Shown here: in pieces, positions 44,285 through 57,629 of the stretch
How positions within the stretch are numbered: the stretch's first letter is position 1
Layout of the letters: every line of letters starts with the position of its first letter
NCBI GenBank assembly: GCA_028023455.1
Contig: JAQFVV010000012.1
Span: 11,444,499 to 11,508,498 of the forward strand
Direction: 5' to 3'
Source of the DNA: Epiperipatus broadwayi
Taxonomy: Eukaryota > Onychophora > Udeonychophora > Euonychophora > Peripatidae
DNA: 64,000 bases
Notes under the pieces: model-generated
What the model saw: only the letters and a program-made list of their open reading frames with translations
The model's database searches: none
Told to the model about the DNA's origin: nothing
Position numbers and translations under genes: made by a program

Positions 44285-47200
44285 ATAGAGAGGTATCACA
44301 AAGGGAAATGGGGGAGGGGTTAATAAAATAAATAATTAAAATTTCTGAAGCTAGCTTTGTAAAAATATAAAGTATTTAAAACATCAAATATAAACAAATA
44401 ATGCAGGAATCTTTCACTTCAATATTTGTTGTTTATTTTGTTCCCAATTTTTCTTTGGATATCTGAAACTGTGGATGATAGTAAATTGTATATATATAAT
44501 TAAACATGTATGTTGAGTATATATATACACATATCTATAGTACATCAACAAAAAGAAATAAAAATAAACTATAATTATGAAACATTAATAGATGTAAAGA
44601 AAACGTTAGAGAGAACAACAATGTGACAGACTGAGTGCATAAAATGAGAAAATGACCGATAGATTATTCATGATAGCATTCATGCATGTGGACATGTATA
44701 TAAACTTACAAATTCAAATATTTATTTTCTATTTAATATTTTTTAAAACCAAATTGTAGATATTGAAAACATGGATGCAGAAAGGAATTTTAAAAAGGAA
44801 AAATTAATAATTTAGATGCTCAATGTACGTTGACAGCAAAAACGTTTTAATTTATTGTCGTTAAAATAAACCAAATAGGAATGTTTTATTTAAAATTGTT
44901 CACTTAGTGATACTTAATCTATCAGGTTAAATTATCTAAAATTTATTCCACTTGGCCTTATAGATTAGAATACAGTTTTTAATACAATGTTTATCATTAA
45001 TTTAATCAGCAGAAAAATGTTTTCTAAAGCCGAAATATTTGAAGTAAACAAACCTAGCAATTCTGAATATTCTTATTAGCATGGTCAGTGATATTCTTGC
45101 AATAGATGTAATGAATTTAATGCTGATTTTGAGTGTCTTAACCTTATATAATGGAAAGAAGAAAAATAAAATCTTCAAAACTCATTTCGTAGTAATATTC
45201 GCTGTAAAACTTCTTTTTATCTTAAATCTAAAGAAGAATGGGAAATGATTTATATACAATCAATGACAATGATAAAGTTATAATAATATGTCTTAATCAG
45301 TGCTGTTTTTTTTTAAAATATAAAATAATCTTTTATTGCTTTACATATTTAAGAAAGATGAAAATTTTAATTCTCTAAGCCAAATGGAATGTATTCTATA
45401 AAGAAAAATGAAATGTTACATTTAACTCATGGTCACCTATTGCTATCTAAAAACTCAGAATTTAGGTCAAAGAAAAGAATCATCTTCTAATGATATTAAA
45501 AGTAGTCAATTTTTTTTAGCAATATATACCCACTTCAGAAAAGTTTACAAAGATTAACTTTTATTAAATGAATGGTTATAATACAGCAAAAACACTATCA
45601 ATCTCACTTCTGGCCTTTAGTAAGGCAATGGACCTCTTTATAAAGGAATTCATAAAATCAGTTTCTTTTGTTTTGTATCTTTGATTAAAACTTGATTTAT
45701 TAGTATTTAATATTGCAATCATTACTATAACAAAAGTGATGATAATTAAATAAATCAATAGTCAAAACTTTGATAAATTACAAAAGCTATATATATATAT
45801 CAAAATATTTTTTTAAATTTTGAATTTCATCTTTCACTGAAAATAACAATAACAGTAATAATACAACAAGATCAGAGTGAATTCTTATACAACAAATGCA
45901 AAAATCTTTAACAAATTGTTTTACAAAATGTTACTGCAAAAATTTAATTTATTTTTTCATCTTGCAGTTTATAGGCAAAAAAGTTTTTAAAAATATTACT
46001 TTCAATGAATATTTAACAGAAATGTCATGATGATTTCATTTGTATATCTGATAAGTTATTGGTTTGATATAACATGTTTTTTATGAATTTAAATAAAATA
46101 GAGTATACTTACATTTTTAATGAACATGTTGGATTAAAAATAATTTTGAATAAAATGTGATGAATTTTTTTACTGCAGTATTTGGAAAAACAGTTTTAAG
46201 AGAATATTAGTTTATCTAACCTTAATAATTTGTCATTTTATGCATTTTTTCAACAATAGAATCAACTATAGCAGTAAAAAAAACTGACATAATAATTGAA
46301 TAAAGGATTAAAATCAAAAATTGAAAATTTTACTTACATAAGGAAATAATTCTGAAAATTAATATGTTTAAGTTACAACATGTGCTAAGTTTCCAATTTA
46401 TTTTTTGAATATCTAGAACTGTGATTAATGCTTCTGATAAAGTATTATTTGTGTGTGCAAATTTTGAATTTATTTTATTTAGCTTTAAGTTTATTTCTTA
46501 AATTGTTTAACCAGAATTAGATATTAAAGGTGTAAAGTTTTCAATATGTATGGCATAAATTCTGTCAAAATTTAAAGTGGACTTATACTAACAATTTGAA
46601 ATAATATTTCTCAATTTATAATGTGAAATTATTTTTTTAAAGGAACTTATATGAAATACTAAACTATTGACACATTAATTTTATTATAAGATTTAAAAAA
46701 TAATAATTGTATCAATTTCTTTATAATATAATGTTATTGCAATAAATAAGGGGTAAAAAGTCAGATTTATCTAAAAAATTCTGCTAATAAATAGTTCAGA
46801 AGAAGAATCTAGGACAAAAATCTTAGGGAAGACAAAGGATTCAACTCTCTTATTTGCTTTATTTATTAATTTGAGTTCTTTGAATGTAATGATTTTAATA
46901 TCATTAGCAACAACATGATGCTATGTTTGCTGTTTTGGCACTACAGTGGTGCTGCAATTGCTATATTTTCTCCACACTGTTTTAAGTCTATTTATAACCT
47001 TACATTACTATGTGCTGTTTTATTTTATCACTACTATTTTAAAATTATTATTTAAAAAAATCTGAAGATGTCAGCATTATATGGACATTTTAGGAAATTA
47101 CAATTTTCAATTTGCATAACATTGCTACAAGATCTGTCCTTTTAGATATCAATAGAAATGAAAATCTCTGATTGGTGAAGTATTTTGAACTGAAACCAAA

Positions 47201-48214
47201 TAACATAAAAAAATTACATTCTTAAAAAAAATTGAAATTTTCAGTAGTTTATTTACATATTAAAGGTTATTTATGCAGTATTTTTGTAAAATATTTTAAA
47301 CCAAGAAATTATAACACTACAATTAGATTTTATTTCAAAACATTTATTCTTAGGAAAGCAATCCTTAAAGAGTTTGCTATTGGCAAGTTGAAGTTGTTTT
47401 TGAGTAAATCAAAATGGCCTTGTGAGTAAATGGTAAAGAATTAAAAAAATTTTTTAATAACAATAAATTTAATCTTTACTTTTAACATATATTTTCTCTT
47501 TCTATTTAAAAAATTAAATTCAAATATCTAATATTTTATTCTACTAACTTTTTGAATACATAAATTATATCCAATGATAACAAATGCCATTGTTATAAAA
47601 AGAACTCCATTTAAAAATTTATTTTCATATTTGCAAAGATCACATAATGACTTTAAGAATGACTATTATTTGAAAACATACATATGTAAAATTATCAACA
47701 TATGATAACAAAAAAAGGTTTAGTTGTAAAAATAAATTGTTCAGATATGGATGAATATGAACAAAAGTTTCACTAGGATCCATTCAAATAGAAAGTAGTA
47801 TATTGAATAATTTGTTTTAGCTTTTAGTAAAAGATCTGCATTGCTATTATTTAAGTATATACATGAACACAAGCAGATTTTATCATAATCAATGAACACA
47901 AGTGCAAATTTTTAAAAATAAGTTAGATTCAAAACATGTATTATCAACACTAAACATGATGAAAATTATAATTGAGTAATTGAAAGTCAATACTAACTTA
48001 TAACAAATTCTATCAGAAGGTTCAATTGGTCATTTGTGTAACTGTTTATTTTATATATCTAATTCTAGCAGCATATTTATCAGATCTATTGAATTTTTGC
48101 AGCTTCATTATTTATAGAATATTATTGAAATGGACAAACTGAGATTTATTTCTAATCTAATTACTTCCTTTTAATAGCTTCTTCTCTTGCATTAAGTTTA
48201 TTTTAATGATTTTA
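44285..48214. other. AT-rich stretch right of the LTR element, nothing recognised
   Basis: No open frame with a recognisable motif, no RNA gene and no family copy were found. An AT/TA microsatellite-like run lies near 44490-44530. Confidence 0.5.
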
Positions 48215-48575
48215 GGAGGTTTGAACTCAGACTTTCACATGAACCTCAACTATCCATGCTATCTCATACTGCTGACACACTGGACAGCTGAAGACTTGTG
48301 GGTGGAGTGGATTTAAAGTATGAAGATTGGCTATCTTAATATAAGCTGAGCATTGATTGTATATATGTGGAGATGCTAATCTGGACCAACTGATGAGTGC
48401 TGGTTTAGCACAAAATACTTACATTGGTTATTATTTATCTTTTCGACATGTATGTGATCAAGGGTGTCAGCAGTATGAGATAGCATGGATAGTTGAGGGT
48501 CCTATGAAAATCTGAGTTCAAACGCCCTATATATTACATATTGGGTGCAGGTATAAAAAAGCCTGTACTGTAGAA
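48215..48575 (+). mobile_element. Dispersed repeat family E, short fold-back copy
   Basis: The left end (about 48220-48283, GTTTGAACTCAGACTTTCAC to GCTGACACA) is the reverse complement of 48466-48524 (TGTCAGCAGTATGAGATAGC to TGAGTTCAAAC). Between them lies the family core (AAAGTATGAAGATTGGCTATCTTAATATAAG, TCTGGACCAACTGATGAGTGCTGG). It ends with the diverged family tail GGTGCAGGTATAAAAAAGCC. The inverted ends make it a compact, symmetrical copy. Confidence 0.75.
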
Positions 48576-50465
48576 AAAATTCATATATTTAATGATTTTA
48601 ATAATTTTAACTTGTTCTTGCTGACAACTTTTAAATTTAAATTTCTAATTGTAGCATATTATTAAAAATTTAGCTTTGTTTTGATTGTTGCTTTATAATT
48701 TATTGTAACATATTTCGGATTTTTTTTTTATCGTGTTTATGTTGATAATATATGTTTTGAATATAACTTATTTTTAACAATTTGCACTTGTGTGCATTGA
48801 TTATGATAAAATGTTTATGTATGTGTGTATATACTTAAATGTATTTTCTATCAAATTCATTGGAATTTTATGGCAATATAAAAACATATTATGAAAACGA
48901 TTATACTCAATACATTTAAATTGCTATAATTTTATTTATTCTCTTATAGAAAATAATGTATTGTGTTTACAAACATATTTACTATGAAAGTAATGTGTAT
49001 TCCTATAATTAATTTGGGATTGGAAATGCCATAGGCACTTTTAAAATAAGCCTTTATATAATAATTTTAAAAAATAATCTGTTTTTAAATTCGAAATCAT
49101 TATATGTTATTCTGGAGTTTGATAATCTATTATTTTAATTATTTTATCTAATGATTTGAAATATTAGATATTGCTCTGAACAAATATTAAACATAATTTT
49201 TTTAAAAACTTATATATTATTCATTAGCAGGATTTTACTTTAACTTATCATAACTTCAACCACTGCAAATCTTATTTAATTAATTGCCAGTGATTTTGAT
49301 TTTCATAATGTGTGCTTTTGAGAATTCATTTAATATAATGTAGGTTTTAACAATTCAGTTTAAAATTTAATTGAGTTCTTTCAAGTATTTGTAATTACAT
49401 AAAGCAAAGTTAATCATTTGTAGTAAATCATTAATATATTAATCTAGAAACTCTAGCAATCATTTTTCTGTCATTTTAATTAAAAATATTTGTCTTTTTA
49501 AAAGTCTGTACTTTTTTTTAATTAGACATTTATGAATTAAATTGTGTTCATTATATTTATAATCTTCAGTATTAATTCCTTTTAAACATTTTAAATTACT
49601 TTATAAATATGTTAGATGATTTATTAAGTGCTCATTAAAGTTCATGATACATCTCTAAAATTAAGAGGTTAGAATAAATTGTGGAGGGTATCAAGAAATA
49701 ATCATCAATGATAACCAAAATGCTCTCACTTTATTTTAATATATTACGACAAGATATTTTATATAGCTCTAAGAAGAAGAGATAACAATGTCTTTTTGGT
49801 AACTAATTGCTTGATTTATAAGTCTATGTATGTTTGTTTTTTCTGAAATCAGTTTTATAATTTACAAGTTTCTAAGGATTGCTTCTTATTTGATATAGTT
49901 TATTCTTGACTTGGGAATAGAATTTCAAATTTTAGACTAATATTACATATCAGACAAGATTTACTTATATACATTGTAACTGCTGGTTTTCACCAAAGTT
50001 TCCTAAATATGAAATTTATATTGATATTAGTAGTTTAGCTAAAAAAAATTCTCATGTAATACATTAAATTCCTGATAAAAGTGTTTAGATAATAGTAATT
50101 TTAAGTAAACATTAAAGTTGGGATAAACTTTAACAGTTATATAATATATAATGCAATCCCATTCGCAAATGCTTGAAATGAAAGTAGCTTATTCATTAAT
50201 GTAAATGGAAAAAAAATATAAAGGGTCTTAAGCAGTTAAAATGAGTATGTAATTATTTAGTGAGTATATTTGAGGGGTAGTTGATAATGAGTAGAATAGA
50301 TAAGGGAAGGAATAAATATTTTACAGAATCGATAGAATCATTGATTAGTAAAAAAAAAAAAATAATAATAATTGGGGGAAAAACAGATCTGTTTGGGAAG
50401 TAAGGATTAGCTATAAAATATCCATAGAAAAAAAAATTCCATGTTGAATTAAGAGTTAAGAAAAA
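48576..50465. other. AT-rich stretch, nothing recognised
   Basis: No supported feature. A short A-run with AATAATAATAATT lies at 50350-50372. Confidence 0.5.
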
Positions 50466-50479
50466 GTGTTAGAATTGAT

Positions 50480-50690
50480 CAAGCAGAATCGTGTGTGTGT
50501 GTGTGAATGTATATATTGGAAATGTATGAACATTTTAGTTATAAAAATAATCATCAATCTTAATAAGGCATGTGATATCGTTCGAAAGTCTGTTGAGAGA
50601 GCAATAATTTTATCTAAATTTCGAATCTATAGCAGGAAGTTCTCATTCAAAATCTTGAATTCAAAGTTAGTCTACTATGTATTTTTTTTT
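50480..50690 (+). pseudogene. Faint LINE reverse-transcriptase-like fragment
   Basis: A 79-codon frame (50466-50705) contains INLNKACDIVRKSVERAI. This resembles the reverse transcriptase block [VI]-D-L-x-K-A-[FY]-D-x-V-x-R-x-x-[LV]. The aspartate of the first position is N here, which would remove a catalytic metal ligand. The match is short and may be chance. A TG microsatellite run (50493-50506) lies inside it. Confidence 0.3.
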
Positions 50691-51090
50691 TATTATCATT
50701 ATTAAAAAATTTTTTATTGGCTCTCTCAAGCGGTTTTTATTCTGAGCAGGAAAACATTCCATAAGAACCACATGATGTCTGTTTGAGTGTGGACACTTAA
50801 TTTTAAAATAATAGGAAATATCCACTTAAAATTAGGATATAACGATTTCATTGACAGACGGCAGGGATCAGAGATTGATGGACATGTCAAGATGATAAAA
50901 CTTGGACATTTTATAGGAGGTGGCTTCTTCTTTTTTATTTTCTCTTGGGTGTGCTTGAATAAGGGTCTACAATCTCCAATCTAAATAATATAGAAGTATT
51001 GTCATCTGTACTGGGTCCAATCTCTAATCCAAAATATTGAATCAAATGTTATATTATTATTGAAATATAATGTGTGCTTAAACTTTTTAT

Positions 51091-51118
51091 ATCAGGTATG
51101 CATATCAGGTATGCATAC
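51091..51118. repeat. Short tandem duplication of 13 bp
   Basis: ATATCAGGTATGC occurs twice in succession. Confidence 0.7.
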
Positions 51119-51429
51119 TTTCTTTCCAAAATTAATCATCATCGTGATTCTCAGAATGACCAACATTGTTATAACAGATCGGAAAATAGTACAGTGTTTG
51201 CTGAAGATTAAAAGTTACTTTAAAGAAAATGTGGAAATCACAAATTGTATTAGCATTTCTTTCTATCAATTAATTATGATGTTTGATAAATATGACTGTT
51301 GGTGTTGTATGTGTGTATATATATATATATAAACTTATTCAAGAAAAGAGTGGAACTGAAATGATAATATAAAGTGTATATGTTAAATTCCATCTGGGAT
51401 ATTATGTCTATCATTAGTATCATACGAAA

Positions 51430-52180
51430 CAGAAGTTGTCAATGAAAGAAGTATTGAGGATGTAATAGAAATTTAATATGTTATACCAAAAGAAGATATT
51501 GTGATAAAATTTGTTTAAATTACATGAAAATAGGAAATGAAATCCTATCTGAAAAAATAGCAAATGTCTAAAAGGAACAACAGATAATTGGGAAATTCAT
51601 ACCTCATTTGAATAAGAATGATAATTATAAGGGGATAGCGTGAGTCTCCTAGATAAAACACTTTGAATTAGTAATTGTGTGTTTTCTGAATCGAATCTTA
51701 CATTGGAATCTAGTGGATTATATCATAAAATTGATTTAAATGACTTGCTATGGATTAACCTGCAGGATTTGGTGTGTGCACACATAGTTATTCATGGGAT
51801 TATAATATCGATGAGGATCAGCATGGAATTCAGGAGGACTATGCTATAGAGACTATACATTTTTTTTTTAATTATCAATGGTTATTTGCCTTGTAATCCA
51901 TTTTGTTAATGCATTATGATACTAGTTGTTAATCTTATGAATTGAAAGTTAGGAAATGTTTAGATTGTTTAGATTTAAGATTAGCATGGTAGCCCAAAAT
52001 ATTCCTTCATTTATCATATGAATATATTGCTTTCCCTTATTGATATTGAGAAAGGTGCATGGAATGTATAGTGTGAAAAATGTTTATTGGAATGGGTTAT
52101 TACTTAAAATTTTGATTATAACAGAATTAATATGTTTTTCTATTTTAATGTATATGTTTGAGATATTGATGTGGCCTTGT
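51430..52180 (+). pseudogene. Decayed non-LTR reverse transcriptase relic
   Basis: Shifting frames give, in the right order, several reverse transcriptase-like blocks. EILSEKIANV and FIPHLNKNDNYKGI (about 51590) resemble the P-x-[FY]-K-K-x-D-x-x-x-x-N-Y-R-G-I block. EDQHGIQEDYAIETIHF (about 51815) resembles the Q-x-G-F-R-x-x-x-S-T-x-D-x-I block. LEWVIT and then YV-stop-DIDVAL (about 52085 and 52150) resemble the L-E-x-V-I-R ... Y-A-D-D-I-D-[IL] catalytic region of LINEs common in arthropods. Stops are abundant and each match is weak. The order is the main support. It is not the same family as the RTE copies. Confidence 0.42.
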
Positions 52181-55100
52181 CCCATTTTGGAGAAATAGAA
52201 ATTATTATGTGATCGATGCTCATTTCTTAATTTTTTAATATTTTTTTTTTTACTGTTAACAATAAGAAGTTATTTTACATGTAACCATATTTGGACTTGC
52301 AAAATTATTGGTTTATATATTGATGCAATAGCTGTGTGTGTAAGTTAAAACTAATCTCTGATATATTGTGAATTGGCAAATGGTTTTAGTATGTTCAAGA
52401 TGGGTTAAGATCTCACCATCTTGATATGGGGATGGAGCATAGTTTGCTTGTCAAATAGTTTGTTAGAAATTATTTTTTTTATTATAAGGAGCTAAAGGAT
52501 AAATTCCTCCTTCCATAGTCATGCTACTCCATAAGATGATTTCTATATTTAGTAGTAGTATTTTGTGCAAGCCCATTCTTATATATGCATAGTGACTAAG
52601 TCCTAGCATATCCCAGTCCTGAGGGGAAGGATGCTCTCGTATTCTTTGTGTCATTGCCAATGCTACTATTATGATTTGTATATTATCTTCTTTACAAGTG
52701 TATGGGAATTATGAGATAATGTTTATACTGATGGTAAGATCATGAGATTGATTTAAGAACTCGTTATTTACTTGTAACGCATAAGAGATAAAGTGTGACC
52801 TACTGTATTGATGTATAACATTTGGCTTTGCTTTGTACAGTTTGCTTAAGAACCAATAATAATTATAGATTTAAAAACTTTTTAAAAAAATAGAAATAAC
52901 ACAATATATTAATTATTTCATGTTAAGCAATGTGCATCTATTTCCAGCTGACAGTTGAAGCATATCTTTGCTGGACTGGTAAGAGAAGTAAATATTACTC
53001 TGGTTGGGGACAATGATTATCCTCAATATATATGTGTGTGTAAATGAGACTTATAGGATAGCTAATTTTTTTTGTGTGTAATGCTTAAAACTGTTTGTGT
53101 ATGAATGTGAAGGTAAGCATACATTCTATAGTGTTGAGATATTTAAAATGATTTAAATGGGCATATGAATTTATTCTAATTAATGCTTAGTTTATGAGTA
53201 TACTTTACAAGTTAAAAGATTTCTTGTGACCAGTGTCACTAACTGTATGTCAAGAAATGTAATTTAGATTTGAAGTTTATGTAAATTAGAGTTAAAACAT
53301 AGAATAAAATTACTTAATAATTGTTTATTATTACCTCAAATATAATTCCCTAGTGTACCTATGGTTCTAAAGGTATATTAGCCAGTTAGCATAAGAATAT
53401 GATTCTGTAGCAACTGTGAATCCTTTTTATTGATAATGTGACATTTATTTTTTTAGTTTAATCTAAAAGAAGAGAGAGCTATGAAGATGTGTAAATATTG
53501 TAATGTATGTTAGTATTATTACTGTTAATAAAGTTTTGTAATCTTAATAAAACTTTGTCTGTGTCTTAATGTTTTGGATCTCACAAATTCCAGAAATCCA
53601 ATCACGTTCTAATCCAATTATATATCGATATTTCAATACTGAAATCTAATCATACCTTCACACAATTTAAATTACTACATAAGGGCATAATTAGAGAATA
53701 TCTTCATCCCAATTTAAGGAGATGATGTAATCACTGCAAACTGACATAGCATATATATTAATTTATACAATGGTTTTATTATCACTAAAATAAAGTTTAT
53801 GATACAGTCATGGTATTTGAATACCTTCCTAGTTGAAATGTGCTATTTAAATTTTTTTTTTTTTGATAATCAAAGCACTTGGGGTATTTCACTAATAAAT
53901 AATTATAGTGGTTTAATTTTTTTTAAATATTAATTTGTAATGGTGAGAGTCATTGTTGGTTTGGCTAACTCAAGCTAGAGTCAACTATTATTTCTATCTC
54001 TAGGAGAGTATCCATAAGCCATCATAATTTTATATCAGTATCTGTCTCCACATCCCACTGTTCTAAATCCCTGAGATAAGATTGTCAACCCTAGAGAACT
54101 TGGAGGTTACAATATATTGCAGCCTTTCTGTTTTGCTACATCATTATATGGTTATAAGTAATAGTCAATTTTAATAGAAATTTTAAATTTTATATAATGT
54201 TTAGTAAAAACTTATTATTTAATTTGTAGAAGAAGTTAAAATACATTGTTTCTTTAATATTAAACTTAAGTTTATTTTCTTTAAAACAATGTAATCTATT
54301 TAAGTTATAAATTTAAAATATAAATTGTGATATTTATTTTAAAATAAAAGTAAATAATAATTAAAATAATCTAAGGTATTTTAAATCAGTAATTATAATA
54401 AATATTTTTATAATTAATATTCAAATAAAAAAATTGCTAGTTATTTATTGTTTTAAATCATTTAATTAATGATGAAATGAATGAAAAGTGAGGTGTGTGT
54501 CAGTGGGTGTGCACATACACATTTCTTTAATAATAAATTAAATTTGCTTTATGGTTTTTAATTCAATTTATTACTTGCTTAAATCAAATATTATATTTTA
54601 TTTAATTGTATAAATGTCATTAAAAAGTTTCTAAAATTAATAGTTATAATAATAATGTAAATTATAAACTTTATGTATCAAAATTTAAGTTTAACAAAAA
54701 GTATATTGTTATTAAAAATAAGTTTAACTGTTGCATTAATAAAATTAGGAAGAGAAAATCAAGAAAATTATCAGAGAATAAAACTGTATTCCTTTTGTTT
54801 TAAAAATTGAAATATAAATTTATTGTAATCTTATTATTTTAATTTTAAAAGTAATAGTAATAACTTGTAAAAAGCATGGTGTATGTTAAGAAATTTATTT
54901 ATTAAGATCATTATAGAATAAAAAGCCAAACTATCCTCATTGATATTATACAGGAGCTGATTATAAACTTATGGTAATGGAAGGAAGTAAAATATTCAAG
55001 AAGATAAAAATTTATACTGATAAAAAATCTTGCAGAGTAGCAAACCATTTTGCCTACAGAAAAATGCAATGGATACATAAGGAATTTATTTTTATTAATT

Positions 55101-57629
55101 TTCTTATGCAGAATGATAAAGAACATTTTCTTCTAACTATAATTATATGACTTCTATTTAGAAAAACTATTAACATTTCCTGATATGAATTTATTAATGA
55201 CTTTCTTAGGATAATAATAACCTAAAAGAAGAAAGATGTAAATTTTTATTAAAAATTTATACACTAATTTTAATACTGTCTAGGTCTTGAAATTATTAAT
55301 ATGTTAAATATGGATTACTTGAATGAGAGCTCTAAAACTTTATTATTCTTTAGAAAGAAAGGAAACTTTGAAAAATATAATGTTTTTATTAAACAGTAAA
55401 ATACATAATTATTGAATGTAAAGGAATTTTATCAATGATATAAGAAGTATGAACTTTTAATATAAGAACTTATTATTATTGATAATTAACATTTGTTTGG
55501 AATTTCTTCATGTTTTCATTGTATGCTAAAAACAATGGAGAAAGAGCATGAAAGGGAGAGAAGGCTAGGAAAAAATCACTTTCATTTCAAGTAACAGTTG
55601 GTAAACTGGTTGTCATAATAACAATCCCCTCTGAAAAATATTTTATTCAGTTCAAAGAATTGAAGAAGTATATGAACTATAGTTTTTAAGATAATATTAA
55701 TTACTCATAATTATTTGTTCATATGTTGTTAATTTTAGATTTAAATATTTTAAAATTTTTGGGTGTTTAAAAAAAAGAAAAGAAAAATTAAATTTTTTTT
55801 TTATTCTTGATTATGATTTTATACCATAAAAGAAGTTATATCTATCAAAGTGTCATCAATAATAATCATAAAATATTATGATTAAGATAACTTTAATTTA
55901 TTCTTTAGTATAAAATATTGATATTGAATTATTTAAGCCAAGAATCAAATAAAATAAATATATATAATAATTATTATGTGTGTAGTTTACTTAAAGGTAT
56001 ATGATAGAGGAGTGAATATATTTATTATAATCTTAATATGATTATAAAAGTGTTTGTATAATTGATTTCTGAATAAGTTAAAAGTAACTTAACATAATAT
56101 ATTTATGATAAGTTATATATCATAAATTATTTGTGTTTTTTTTAATCTTCTTGGTAGGTTTAAAATATGAAAATGTTAAGAGCAAGTTTGGATATTATTT
56201 TAAGAAATGAATAATATTTATATGCAATGTTTAGGATTTTATACAGATTGTTTGATATGAAGTAATGGTTCACGAAAGTAATTTTATTGGAAAATCCTGT
56301 AGTGGTAGGAATATGTTATTAAAGATAAGTATAATACAGTTAATGGAAGTTAGAATATTTGTGACATATGGATAGTAGCAATTTTCAAAAATTTGTAAAA
56401 GCTTAAAAATAGAAGCCAAAGTAGAAATTAAAGTAGACACAAGAAAATGTGGTCTTAAGTTATATAATCTATGATATTGTTTTTTTATATAGTTTTATAA
56501 GGTATTTATTTTATATTTATAACCACAAAAATCACACTGGTATATACAATGTATCAGGGAATTGTGTATTTCAGCAATGATAATAGTTAAACATTCAAAT
56601 GATGACAAGATAAATCCATTTAATACAAGAAGAGTTAAATATAGAACAAATAGTATGTTAAAGAATATAAAAATATAGATTTTATGAATGTTTTTATCAA
56701 ATATTAGAGATAAAAATACATAATGAATGTCTGAGTTATAAGAGATATGATACTAAAAAACCCTGATAATTGTTTATATTATTGTAAACAATATATTAAC
56801 ATGCCATATCTTAATGAATATTAAAATAATTAAAAGTTTATTTTATAATTAATATTAACCATAGAAAAAGTATAATATTATAGAAGATTAAAGGTATAGT
56901 AATGATGATAAAAGAATATATATTTAAAATATTTAAAATGTGATAATTTAGAAGCTGTCTATTTTATTGATATGTCTTAATATGGAAATATTAAGGAGTA
57001 TCTTAATATTCAGAGTCAAGTGTAAAAGATAATATATTCTAGCCATAAATAATTTTAAAGCAAGTGTAAATTATTTATTTTATTATAAGTATTTTTTTAA
57101 ATGCTAATTTTAAGTTTTGTATAATATATTAAATATTTCTTTTAAGTAAATAAAATATGTATAAATTTTTCTTAAATTTTGTATTACTGTAATAAAATGT
57201 TGATGTTGTTGTTTTTAAAATTAACAAAGTGTTCTCTTTTCTTGTTTTCCAAGCATCCTAACAACACAAATATTGTAATAATGAAAGATATTTGCACATA
57301 ATCTAAATAAGATAATAAATAAGAAAAATATTGTAATTATTAAAAATATTTGATATTGAATATAAAATATTAAGTAATGTAAATTTTCTTTGTCTTACTT
57401 GAGGATCATAATGAGCACTGATAAGTAGTATGCCATATAAAAATAAAAATGATTAGATTATAATTCATGGTGATAAAAATTATTTTAAATTTGTTTATGA
57501 TGGTTAATAATGATAAGTATTAGTTAATAATTTTAATTTAGTTTTTAGTCAATTTTTATAAGAAAAGTAGTTAATGATTTTGAAAGGGAAGAATTGATGA
57601 GTATATTTGTTTTTTTTAATTATTATTTT
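52181..57629. other. AT-rich stretch, plus strand G over C
   Basis: No gene recognised. A slightly GC-richer patch at 53940-54125 and a 65-codon minus-strand open frame at 52463-52660 have no recognisable motif. At 53525-53560 a hairpin (AAAGTTTT / AAAACTTT) is overlapped by AATAAA words, so it could be a polyadenylation-like site. Between about 54850 and 57620 G exceeds C strongly on the plus strand. Confidence 0.45.

Noticed and set aside
52463-52660. 65-codon minus-strand open frame with balanced composition
   Set aside because: No family motif was recognised and the length is within chance for this region.
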